Source: Flavobacterium aerium (GTDB lineage Bacteria; Bacteroidota; Bacteroidia; Flavobacteriales; Flavobacteriaceae). From it: 64,000 nt of DNA. The DNA lies in NCBI RefSeq assembly GCF_030766725.1, contig NZ_JARQWR010000004.1, forward strand, positions 186,001 through 250,000, read 5' to 3'. Below the pieces are notes generated by a model. The model saw nothing but the letters and a program-made list of their open reading frames with translations. It was not told where the DNA came from and ran no database searches. Position 1 is the first letter of the stretch. Every line of letters begins with the position of its first letter. Positions 7,117 to 14,983 of this stretch are shown here, piece by piece. A program made the position numbers and the translations under genes.

Positions 7117-9327
7117 ATGAAAAAAATTATTTTAGTAATGGCTTTGTTTTCTGTTCTGGTGAATTGTTTCTCCCAAGAAAAAGAAAAAGGATACAAAGTC
7201 GGTCTAGTGTTGAGTGGTGGTGGGGCAAAAGGCTTAGCGCACATTGGAGTTCTAAAAGCTTTGGAAGATGCAGGTGTAGAAATAAGCTATATTGGTGGAA
7301 CCAGTATGGGAGCTATCATTGGAGGGCTCTATGCATCAGGATATTCAGCTAGAGAAATAGATTCGATTTTTAAAGTAACCGATTTTGAAAATATAATTCA
7401 AGATAATCTTCCACGAACAGTAAAGTCATTTTATGAAAAAGAAAATGATGATAAATATGCTATTACATTACCGTTTAATAAATTTAAAATAGGGATTCCT
7501 ATTGCCTTTTCTAAAGGACAAAATACCTATAATCTATTGAATCGATTAACCTATCGCGTACATCATATCAATGACTTTAATCAACTGCCAATTCCATTTT
7601 TATGTGTGGCAACCGACATTGAAAATGGACAAGCGGTAATTTTGAATAAAGGATATTTACCACAAGCAATGAAAGCGAGCGGAGCTTTCCCATCGCTATT
7701 TAGCCCTGTTGAAATCGATGGTAGATTCTTAATTGATGGAGGCGTGGTCAATAATTATCCGTTGAAAGAGGTAAGAGCCTTAGGAGCAGATATTATTATT
7801 GGAGTAGATGTACAGGACAATTTAATGAATCGCGAAAGAATGTCTTCTGCGGCAAGTGTGGTAATGCAGATTGTCAATTTTCAAATGTATCAAGGCATGG
7901 AAGAAAAGGCAAAAGAAACCGACATTTATATAAAACCAAATATTAAAGGATTTAATGTAATCTCATTTGATGCAGGAAATCAAATTATAAAAAATGGAGA
8001 AGAAGCGGCAAATGTATTTAAAGAAGAATTGGTTGCTCTAGCAGCAAAACAGAAACAAACAAGCAAAATAAAAATACCCTTTAACTTTTCTAGAATTGAT
8101 ACCATTTGTATTAATAAAGTAGAAATAAAAGGGAACAAGAATTATTCAAATGCCTATATTTTAGGGAAGATGAGGTTTAAGTCCCATCAAACGATGGCTT
8201 TTGATCGATTGGATGCTGGATTAAGTAGTTTGAATGCAACCCAAAACTTTAAGAAAATTGACTACCAATTGAAAGCGACAGATGAAGGTGATGATTTGGT
8301 ATTAGATTTAAAAGAAAGTGATATAAAATCATATCTAAGATTTGGTGTTCATTATGACGGATTGTATAAAAGTGCAGCGTTAATCAATTATACGAAGAAG
8401 AATTTGTTGTTTAAAAACGATGTTGCTTCCATTGACTTTATGTTAGGAGATAATCTCCGATACAATTTGGATTATTATGTGGATAATGGATTCTATTGGA
8501 GTTTCGGATTTAAATCAAGATACAATCGTTTCGATGCCAATGTAGCAATACCTAAAGATGACGAAGAAATTGCATCACAAATTGGGATTAATAAGTTTAA
8601 TATTAAATATACTGATATCACAAACCAGGTATATTTACAAACGTTATTTCGACAAGTATTTTCTGTAGGAGCAGGAATTGAGCATAAGTACATCAAGATG
8701 GATAGTGAAACGATAAATGGGCTTTTTCTACAAAGAGAAAACTATTATGGAATCTATGGTTACATAAAATATGATACCTATGACAATAAATATTTTCCTA
8801 GAAACGGAGAATATTTTAATGGGGATTTTAAATGGGTATTATTGTCTTCAGATGATAATATAGACGAAGTAAGCAAATTTTCTATATCAGAAGCGAGAAT
8901 GGGTATTGCTAGGACATACTTAAAAAAAGTAACATTTAGAGCACAAGCAGAAGGAGGATTTTCCATTGGAAGAATTCCACAAGCACAATACTTTTTGTTA
9001 GGAGGGTATGGGTTTAATGAAATTAATGGTTTCAAGCCGTTCTTCGGATATGATTTTTTAGCATTATATGGAGATACCTATATCAAAGGAATGGTAGGTG
9101 TTGATTATGAGATATTCAGAAAAAACCATATCAATTTTTATGCGAATTATGCAAATATCGGAGAACAACTGTTAAATGACTTTAATTTATTCTCAAAACC
9201 CACATTTTCAGGGTATGCCATTGGTTATGGATTAGAGACATTAATTGGGCCTGTTGAGGTGAAACATTCGTGGTCGCCAGAGACAAGAAAACATTATTGG
9301 TCGTTTAATGTCGGTTTTCAGTTTTAA
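7117..9327 (+). CDS. Patatin-like phospholipase fused to POTRA and Omp85-type beta-barrel
   Basis: A secreted outer-membrane lipase candidate of 736 residues. Order: signal peptide (1-18), patatin domain with oxyanion motif GGGAKG (34-39), nucleophile GTSMG (Ser63) and DGG (Asp207) forming the Ser-Asp dyad, a POTRA-like segment around 330-400 (INKVEIKGNKNYSNAYILGKM), then a C-terminal 16-strand-type surface-antigen barrel ending in aromatic FNVGFQF, a classic outer-membrane insertion signal. This architecture matches PlpD/FplA-type (type Vd) proteins, in which the barrel displays the lipase. The substrate is unknown; phospholipase A1 activity is typical of studied members. Confidence 0.9.
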   Translation: MKKIILVMALFSVLVNCFSQEKEKGYKVGLVLSGGGAKGLAHIGVLKALEDAGVEISYIGGTSMGAIIGGLYASGYSAREIDSIFKVTDFENIIQDNLPRTVKSFYEKENDDKYAITLPFNKFKIGIPIAFSKGQNTYNLLNRLTYRVHHINDFNQLPIPFLCVATDIENGQAVILNKGYLPQAMKASGAFPSLFSPVEIDGRFLIDGGVVNNYPLKEVRALGADIIIGVDVQDNLMNRERMSSAASVVMQIVNFQMYQGMEEKAKETDIYIKPNIKGFNVISFDAGNQIIKNGEEAANVFKEELVALAAKQKQTSKIKIPFNFSRIDTICINKVEIKGNKNYSNAYILGKMRFKSHQTMAFDRLDAGLSSLNATQNFKKIDYQLKATDEGDDLVLDLKESDIKSYLRFGVHYDGLYKSAALINYTKKNLLFKNDVASIDFMLGDNLRYNLDYYVDNGFYWSFGFKSRYNRFDANVAIPKDDEEIASQIGINKFNIKYTDITNQVYLQTLFRQVFSVGAGIEHKYIKMDSETINGLFLQRENYYGIYGYIKYDTYDNKYFPRNGEYFNGDFKWVLLSSDDNIDEVSKFSISEARMGIARTYLKKVTFRAQAEGGFSIGRIPQAQYFLLGGYGFNEINGFKPFFGYDFLALYGDTYIKGMVGVDYEIFRKNHINFYANYANIGEQLLNDFNLFSKPTFSGYAIGYGLETLIGPVEVKHSWSPETRKHYWSFNVGFQF

Positions 9328-9355
9328 CTATCTTCTAAACTTTCTGTTAATTTTA

Positions 9356-9389
9356 TTGTGGAATGTTCTGCAAAAAAACAATATATTTG
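9356..9389 (+). promoter_or_regulatory. Promoter of the amino-acid permease
   Basis: TTG at 9356-9358 and TATATTTG at 9382-9389, separated by 23 nt, fit the flavobacterial TTG-N17-23-TAnnTTTG promoter. The box ends 29 nt before the permease ATG. Confidence 0.6.
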
Positions 9390-9418
9390 AGGCCAATAAC
9401 AAATAAACCGGAGAATAT

Positions 9419-10864
9419 ATGTCAATTTGGAGAAGAAAATCATTCGCATCATTAGTCGAAGAAGCCTCAGAAACAGATAAAGGATTAAAAAGAACTTTGT
9501 CTTCTAGATCGCTAGTAGCGCTAGGAGTAGGAGCTATTATTGGAGCGGGATTATTTTCTTTAACCGGTATTGCCGCAGCCGAACATGCAGGGCCAGCGGT
9601 AACAATTTCTTTTGTGGTTGCAGCAGTAGGATGTGCCTTTGCAGGTTTGTGTTATGCTGAATTTGCGTCGATGATTCCTGTAGCAGGAAGTGCTTATACC
9701 TACTCTTATGCTACAATGGGTGAGTTTATGGCGTGGATTATTGGTTGGGATTTAGTTTTGGAATATGCACTTGCAGCAGCAACTGTAGGAGTAAGTTGGT
9801 CCCGATACCTATTAGAATTATTAAGTAAATACAATATACACTTACCACCGGAATTAATTTGTTCTCCGTGGGAATCTTTAAAATTAAGTGATGGTACCGT
9901 TTTAGAAGGAGGTATCATCAATTTACCTGCTATTTTTATTGTTTGTATTCTATCAATGTTGTTAATGCGTGGAACGAAAGAATCAGCAAAAATAAATAAC
10001 ATCCTGGTGGTTGTAAAAGTATTAGTTGTGATTCTATTCATCGTTTTAGGATGGAGTTATATCGATCAAGCGAATTATGTACCTTACATTCCTGAAAACA
10101 CAGGTGTAAAAGGACAATTTGGATGGTCCGGTATTGCAGCAGGTGCGGCCACTGTATTCTTTGCCTTTATTGGTTTTGATGCCGTTTCTACAGCAGCACA
10201 AGAAGCAAAAAATCCACAAAAAGGTATGCCGATAGGGATTTTAGGATCGCTATTAGTTTGTACGATACTATATGTTTTATTTGCACACGTAATGACAGGA
10301 TTAGTTCCGTATTACGAATTTGCTGGAGATGCAAAACCAGCAGCAACAGCCTTTGCTAAAACAGGATATTCATTTTTGCAAACAGGATTGATTGTTGCAA
10401 TTTTAGCAGGATATACTTCGGTTATATTAGTAATGCTTTTAGGTCAAAGCCGTGTATTCTACTCCATGAGTAAAGATGGTCTTTTGCCAAAATTCTTTGG
10501 AGATATTCATCCAAAATTCCATACACCATGGAAAACAAATATTTTCTTTATGTTCTTCATTAGTATTTTTGCGGGATTTGTTCCAGTAAGTGATTTAGGA
10601 CACATGGTAAGTATCGGAACATTATTAGCATTTGCTTTAGTATGTATTGGAGTATTAGTAATGCGTAAAAAAATGCCAGATGTACCAAGATCATTTAGAA
10701 CACCATTAGTTCCATTTGTACCAATTGCAGGAGTTTTGGTTTGTTTCTATTTAATGTATTCTTTACCATCCGAAAGTTGGATCCGATTAATAATCTGGAT
10801 GGCATTAGGGATAATAATATATTTCCTTTACGGTAAAAAACGCAGTAAGTTGAATAAAGAGTAA
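9419..10864 (+). CDS. APC-superfamily amino-acid permease (cationic amino-acid transporter type)
   Basis: Inner-membrane amino-acid/proton symporter of 481 residues with about 12 hydrophobic segments. The N-terminal GVGAIIGAGLFSLTGIAA is the unwound TM1 substrate motif of APC carriers, and AGPAVTISFVVAAVGCAFAGLCYAEFASMIPVAGSAYTY-type sequence is characteristic of the CAT/YfnA subfamily. A hydrophilic N-terminus (SIWRRKSFASLVEEAS) precedes TM1. It has its own promoter and terminator and lies immediately upstream of tyrosine-catabolic genes, which suggests, without proving, import of catabolised amino acids. Confidence 0.9.
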   Translation: MSIWRRKSFASLVEEASETDKGLKRTLSSRSLVALGVGAIIGAGLFSLTGIAAAEHAGPAVTISFVVAAVGCAFAGLCYAEFASMIPVAGSAYTYSYATMGEFMAWIIGWDLVLEYALAAATVGVSWSRYLLELLSKYNIHLPPELICSPWESLKLSDGTVLEGGIINLPAIFIVCILSMLLMRGTKESAKINNILVVVKVLVVILFIVLGWSYIDQANYVPYIPENTGVKGQFGWSGIAAGAATVFFAFIGFDAVSTAAQEAKNPQKGMPIGILGSLLVCTILYVLFAHVMTGLVPYYEFAGDAKPAATAFAKTGYSFLQTGLIVAILAGYTSVILVMLLGQSRVFYSMSKDGLLPKFFGDIHPKFHTPWKTNIFFMFFISIFAGFVPVSDLGHMVSIGTLLAFALVCIGVLVMRKKMPDVPRSFRTPLVPFVPIAGVLVCFYLMYSLPSESWIRLIIWMALGIIIYFLYGKKRSKLNKE

Positions 10865-10890
10865 AGAACTTACTCCTATAATATATAAAG

Positions 10891-10940
10891 AAGATATTAG
10901 GGTATTAAATTATTAATACTTTAATATCTTTCCTTTTTTT
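10891..10940 (+). terminator. Terminator of the permease gene
   Basis: 17-bp stem (10891-10907 with 10914-10930, two adjacent G-U pairs, 6-nt loop) followed by a long T tract. It isolates the permease from hmgA. The remaining leader to 11113 contains small repeats discussed in the findings and no ORF. Confidence 0.8.
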
Positions 10941-11113
10941 TTAATATTTGAGAATTAATAAGTAAAAAAAATAAATTTTTCCGATATTTGTGTAGGCTAA
11001 AAAGCTAGTAAGCTGCAGGTTAATATTATAGATCTTTTAACTAAAAGGATAATCCAAAATCAGTATCTTGTACGAAGTATCTTTTTACCTAACATTATTA
11101 AATTTTCATCATT

Positions 11114-12271
11114 ATGCCTTTATATCATAAACTGGGGGATTTCCCTCAAAAAAGACATACGCAATTTGAGAAACCAAATGGAGGGCTTTATTACGAACAG
11201 CTTTTCGGTACCGAAGGTTTTCATGGGCACTCATCTTTGTTGTATCATGTTCATAGGCCAACACAAGTAAAAGAGATTTTAAAATCATACAGTGTTGAGC
11301 CGAAAATTGCAATTAATAAAAATATTAAATCATTGTTGTTGAAAGGCTTTGAGCTGAAGCCAGAAGACGATTTTTTGGATAGTAGAAAAGCAATGCTTGT
11401 GAATAAGGATTGTACTATTGGTTTAGCAGCACCTCAAAAATCATTACGCAGTTATTTCTATAAAAATGCCGATGCAGATGAAATGATTTTTATTCACCGT
11501 GGAAAAGGGAAACTTCGTACCATGATGGGGAATATTGATTTTGAATATGGTGATTATCTAATTATTCCAAGAGGGATAATCTATCAAATTGATTTTGAAA
11601 CAAGTGATAACAGATTGTTTTACGTGGAATCATTTGCGCCATTTTATACGCCAAAACGATATAAAAATGAATCAGGACAACATTTAGAACACTCCCCATT
11701 TTGTGAGAGAGATTTTAAACTGCCAACTGAATTGGAAACATTTGATGAAAAAGGAGACTTTTTAATCAAGATAAAAAAAGAAGGAATGTTGCATGAAGTA
11801 GTATATGCAACACATCCATTTGATGTTGTAGGATGGGATGGGTATAATTTTCCATACGGATTCAGTATTCATAATTTTGAACCTATAACAGGAAGAATCC
11901 ATCAACCGCCTCCAGTACATCAAACATTTGAGACATCTACTTTTGTAGTATGCTCTTTTTGTCCACGTTTATATGATTATCACCCGAAATCAATTCCAGC
12001 ACCATACAATCATAGTAATATTGATAGTGATGAAGTGTTGTACTATGTAGATGGTGATTTCATGAGCCGTAATAATATTGAACAAGGACATATAACATTA
12101 CACCCTAAAGGGATTCCACACGGACCAGCACCAGGAGCAATGGAACGTAGTATTGGACATACAAAAACAGAAGAATTAGCTGTTATGGTTGATACTTTCC
12201 GTCCATTAATGGTTACCGAAGAAGCAATGGGATTAGACGATGGGAAATATTATAAATCTTGGGTAGACTAG
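11114..12271 (+). CDS. hmgA: Homogentisate 1,2-dioxygenase
   Basis: Cytosolic Fe(II) cupin enzyme that opens the aromatic ring of homogentisate to maleylacetoacetate in phenylalanine/tyrosine degradation. The 385-residue protein starts MPLYHKLGDFPQKRHTQFE, contains a first cupin half (IHRGKGKLRTMMGNIDFEYGDYLIIPRGIIYQI) and the C-terminal signature HPKGIPHGP with His330 and His336. It is shorter than the roughly 430-residue animal/pseudomonad enzyme, as in other Bacteroidetes. The CCC-motif gene starts 7 nt downstream and hppD, the preceding pathway step, follows. No maleylacetoacetate isomerase or fumarylacetoacetase is in the window. Confidence 0.93.
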   Translation: MPLYHKLGDFPQKRHTQFEKPNGGLYYEQLFGTEGFHGHSSLLYHVHRPTQVKEILKSYSVEPKIAINKNIKSLLLKGFELKPEDDFLDSRKAMLVNKDCTIGLAAPQKSLRSYFYKNADADEMIFIHRGKGKLRTMMGNIDFEYGDYLIIPRGIIYQIDFETSDNRLFYVESFAPFYTPKRYKNESGQHLEHSPFCERDFKLPTELETFDEKGDFLIKIKKEGMLHEVVYATHPFDVVGWDGYNFPYGFSIHNFEPITGRIHQPPPVHQTFETSTFVVCSFCPRLYDYHPKSIPAPYNHSNIDSDEVLYYVDGDFMSRNNIEQGHITLHPKGIPHGPAPGAMERSIGHTKTEELAVMVDTFRPLMVTEEAMGLDDGKYYKSWVD

Positions 12272-12278
12272 AATAACA

Positions 12279-12617
12279 ATGGGTGAAATGAGTAAATTGG
12301 ATGCAGATCCAATGGGGTTAATTCTTGGAGTCTTATCTATAGTAATCACGATGTCGGGTTGTTGTTGCGGTCCCTTAGCAGGGATTTCAATAGTATTAAG
12401 CATTATAGGATGGTACATGTGTTCAAGTAGTTTAAAAAAATATGCTGAAGAACCCGAATTGTATTCCTATCAAAGTTATAATAATGTAAAAATGGCGAGA
12501 GTCATGAATATTGTGATTTTTGTGCTATCAATATTATATATTGCCGGAATCATTATTGCCTTTTTGGGATATTGGGTTATGCCAGCAAATATGAATTATT
12601 CAGAACTTGATTTTTAA
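12279..12617 (+). CDS. CCC-motif small membrane protein
   Basis: A 112-residue integral membrane protein with about three hydrophobic segments (13-25, 31-46 and 74-96). The MSGCCCGPLAGI run at about 25-36 is the triple-cysteine signature of a small flavobacterial membrane-protein family with a DUF4190-like layout (ADPMGLILGVLSIV). No biochemical function is known to me. It lies between hmgA (7 nt upstream) and hppD, so it may be co-expressed with tyrosine catabolism; this is an inference from position only. Confidence 0.75.
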   Translation: MGEMSKLDADPMGLILGVLSIVITMSGCCCGPLAGISIVLSIIGWYMCSSSLKKYAEEPELYSYQSYNNVKMARVMNIVIFVLSILYIAGIIIAFLGYWVMPANMNYSELDF

Positions 12618-12643
12618 GGTTTTAATATTTTTAAAGAGAAACT

Positions 12644-12694
12644 ATGTTGAATTATAGAGTTGATATTACCAGTCATTTGAGAGCCATGTGGTGA
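12644..12694 (+). other. Candidate 16-codon leader ORF overlapping a hairpin before hppD
   Basis: ATG at 12644 opens a 16-residue frame (MLNYRVDITSHLRAMW) ending with TGA at 12692-12694. An inverted repeat, ATTACCAG (12665-12672) and CTGGTATT (12697-12704), brackets its second half, so a translating ribosome would cover the left arm. A weak promoter-like pair (TTTG 12676-12679, TATTTTG 12701-12707) overlaps the same bases, in which case the ORF would be fortuitous. Confidence 0.3.
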
Positions 12695-12750
12695 GTCTGG
12701 TATTTTGAAAAGATAAACAACTAACAAGCAATTTAAAAAAATATATTACC

Positions 12751-13911
12751 ATGTCAAAAGAAGTTAAAAACGTAGAATACGGATTAGAAAAAATATTTGA
12801 AGGAGCACAAGATTTCCTTCCATTATTGGGGACAGATTATGTTGAGTTATATGTAGGAAATGCAAAACAAGCAGCTCACTTTTATAAAACAGCATTTGGA
12901 TACCAATCATTAGCATACGCAGGATTGGAAACAGGAGTTAGAGACAGAGCATCTTATGTTTTAAAACAAGATAAAATACGTCTTGTACTAACAACACCAT
13001 TAACAGAAAATTCTCCAATCAACGAGCATTTAAAAAAACATGGAGATGGAGTTAAAGTTGCAGCTTTATGGGTTGAAGATGCTACAAGTGCATTTGAAGA
13101 AACTACAAAACGTGGGGCTAGACCATTTATGGAACCTACAGTGGAGAAAGATGAATTTGGAGAAGTAGTACGTTCAGGAATTTATACTTATGGAGAAACA
13201 GTACACATCTTCGTAGAACGTAAAAATTACAATGGAGTTTTCCTTCCAGGTTATAGAGAATGGAAAACAGATTATAATCCTACGCCAACAGGTTTGAAAT
13301 ATATTGACCACATGGTTGGAAATGTAGGTTGGGGCGAGATGAATACATGGGTGAAATGGTATGAAGATGTGATGGGATTTGTAAACTTCCTATCATTTGA
13401 TGACAAGCAAATTAATACAGAGTACTCTGCATTAATGAGTAAAGTGATGTCAAATGGGAATGGAAGAATTAAATTTCCAATCAACGAGCCGGCAGAAGGA
13501 AAGAAAAAATCTCAAATTGAGGAATATTTGGAATTCTACGGTGGACCTGGAATTCAGCACATCGCTATTGCTACAGATGATATTATTAAAACGGTATCAG
13601 AATTAAAAGCAAGAGGTGTGGAATTTTTATCTGCTCCTCCACACGCATACTACGAGGCTATTCCAGAAAGATTAGGAGAGCACATGAAAATGATGAAAGA
13701 AGATTTAGGTGTAATTGAGAAATTAGCAATTATGGTAGATGCAGATGAAGAAGGCTATTTATTGCAAATTTTTACTAAGCCAGTTCAAGATCGTCCTACG
13801 TTATTCTTTGAAATTATTCAAAGAATGGGGGCAAGAGGCTTTGGTGCAGGTAACTTCAAAGCACTTTTTGAATCAATTGAGCGTGAACAAGAATTAAGAG
13901 GAACGTTATAA
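12751..13911 (+). CDS. hppD: 4-hydroxyphenylpyruvate dioxygenase
   Basis: Fe(II) enzyme that converts 4-hydroxyphenylpyruvate to homogentisate, the step before HmgA. The 386-residue protein has two vicinal-oxygen-chelate halves (FLPLLGTDYVELYVGNAKQAAHFY; YIDHMVGNVGWGEMNTWVKWYEDVMGF). Iron ligands are readable: His187 (IDHMVG), His270 (IQHIAIATDD) and Glu354 (FFEIIQR). The C-terminal LLQIFTKP and RPTLFFEIIQRMGARGFGAGNFKALFESIE are diagnostic. A 133-nt leader separates it from the CCC-motif gene. Confidence 0.96.
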   Translation: MSKEVKNVEYGLEKIFEGAQDFLPLLGTDYVELYVGNAKQAAHFYKTAFGYQSLAYAGLETGVRDRASYVLKQDKIRLVLTTPLTENSPINEHLKKHGDGVKVAALWVEDATSAFEETTKRGARPFMEPTVEKDEFGEVVRSGIYTYGETVHIFVERKNYNGVFLPGYREWKTDYNPTPTGLKYIDHMVGNVGWGEMNTWVKWYEDVMGFVNFLSFDDKQINTEYSALMSKVMSNGNGRIKFPINEPAEGKKKSQIEEYLEFYGGPGIQHIAIATDDIIKTVSELKARGVEFLSAPPHAYYEAIPERLGEHMKMMKEDLGVIEKLAIMVDADEEGYLLQIFTKPVQDRPTLFFEIIQRMGARGFGAGNFKALFESIEREQELRGTL

Positions 13912-13992
13912 TTTCTAATTATTTTTAAGATATTGATAATTTTAAACCAGTAAAAAGGCTGTTGATTGCATATAATGTGTTAAAGTTGGTTT

Positions 13993-14027
13993 TTTGATAA
14001 AAAAAAGTAAAAACTTATATACCTTTG
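13993..14027 (+). promoter_or_regulatory. Promoter of the candidate small RNA
   Basis: TTTG at 13993-13996 and TACCTTTG at 14020-14027, spacing 23 nt: a good TTTG-N-TAnnTTTG promoter with no ORF directly downstream. Predicted start site is about 14032-14034. Confidence 0.65.
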
Positions 14028-14032
14028 CACTC

Positions 14033-14144
14033 GCAAAATAAGAGGTCGTAATTCCTCGAGTTTTGTATAAATTTTCATAATTTATAGTTTTTTGGTTGGT
14101 TAATAGCATAAAAACTCAGTCATTTTTTTGACTGGGTTTTTTTG
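14033..14144 (+). ncRNA. Candidate intergenic small RNA of about 110 nt
   Basis: A self-contained unit between hppD and the DUF3108 gene: consensus promoter, about 110 transcribed bases with no ATG, and a terminator. It contains a GAGG/CCTC hairpin (14042-14045 with 14054-14057), a perfect 8-bp hairpin TATAAATT/AATTTATA (14066-14073 with 14079-14086) and the terminator stem at 14111-14140. The next gene has its own promoter past this terminator, so the segment is not its leader. I do not recognise an Rfam family; a 5' remnant of a lost gene is the alternative. Confidence 0.5.
14111..14144 (+). terminator. Terminator of the candidate small RNA
   Basis: 12-bp stem (14111-14122 with 14129-14140, one G-U pair), 6-nt T loop, then a T tract. 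It lies upstream of the DUF3108 promoter. Confidence 0.75.
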
Positions 14145-14158
14145 TTTTAATACATTTG
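14127..14158 (+). promoter_or_regulatory. Promoter of the DUF3108-tryptophan dioxygenase unit
   Basis: TTTG at 14127-14130 and TACATTTG at 14151-14158, spacing 20 nt. It overlaps the right arm of the preceding terminator and supports a translation start at ATG 14207 rather than the TTG at 14168. Confidence 0.55.
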
Positions 14159-14206
14159 GAATAGAAATTGTATTTTGTATACCCAAATCCCATTAATCTA
14201 TTCAAT

Positions 14207-14980
14207 ATGAAAAAAATAATCATTCTTTTTGTGCTTACGATATCAATTAGTTTACAAGCACAAACAAAAGAAACATTTACTGTTGGCGAATGGTTTAAGT
14301 TTAGAATCCATTATGGGTTAGTAAATGCGGGTTATGCTACTGTTGAAGTGAAAGAAGGTATAAAAAACAATAAAAAAGTTTTTCATGCTGTTGGGAATGG
14401 ATATACTACAGGAGTTACTAAGCTCTTTTTTAAAGTAAATGACGATTATCAAAGCTATTTTGATAAAACTACAGGTCAGCCTTATCATTATATTAGAAAA
14501 ATAGATGAAGGAGGATATAAAAAAAATCAAGAAGGATTTTTTAATCAATCAAACAATACAGTATTCGTTAAAGATTACAAACATGATTCTGAAAAGACGC
14601 TATCAGTACCCGAAAATGTACAAGATATTATGTCTTCATTTTACTACTTGAGGAATCATCCGGACATCGATAAACTTAAAATCGGGGAGTCGATTACAAT
14701 TGATATGTTTTTTGACGAAGAAACGTTCAAGTTTAAGTTAAAATATATTGGTAAAGAGGATATAAAAACTAAATTTGGGAAGATTTCCACTTTAGTATTT
14801 AAACCTTCTGTGCAAGCAGGTCGAGTTTTTAAAGAAAAAGAAAGCTTAACGGTTTGGATTTCAGATGATGAGAATAAAATACCGGTTAGAATTAAAGCAA
14901 GTTTAGCCGTTGGTTCATTAAAAGCTGATCTAGAAGAATATAAAGGACTGAAAAACCCTTTTACCATAAAAGTTGAATAA
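14207..14980 (+). CDS. DUF3108 domain protein, exported
   Basis: A 257-residue protein with an N-terminal signal peptide (MKKIIILFVLTISISLQAQ) and a DUF3108-type beta-rich body (GEWFKFRIHYGLVNAGYATVEVKEG; DIMSSFYYLRNHPDID; GKISTLVFKPSVQAGRVFKEKESLTVWISDDENKIPVRIK). Proteins of this family are periplasmic or outer-membrane associated and lack an assigned reaction. I chose ATG 14207 because the signal peptide begins there and the promoter lies just upstream; an in-frame TTG at 14168 would add 13 residues. Tryptophan dioxygenase starts 3 nt downstream, so they form an operon. Confidence 0.82.
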   Translation: MKKIIILFVLTISISLQAQTKETFTVGEWFKFRIHYGLVNAGYATVEVKEGIKNNKKVFHAVGNGYTTGVTKLFFKVNDDYQSYFDKTTGQPYHYIRKIDEGGYKKNQEGFFNQSNNTVFVKDYKHDSEKTLSVPENVQDIMSSFYYLRNHPDIDKLKIGESITIDMFFDEETFKFKLKYIGKEDIKTKFGKISTLVFKPSVQAGRVFKEKESLTVWISDDENKIPVRIKASLAVGSLKADLEEYKGLKNPFTIKVE

Positions 14981-14983
14981 AAA

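Noticed and set aside
14091..14110. Sequence GGTTGGTTAATAGC resembling a tRNA D-arm downstream of a tRNA-style promoter
   Set aside because: No matching acceptor, anticodon or T-arm can be folded around it, and the following stem is a terminator.
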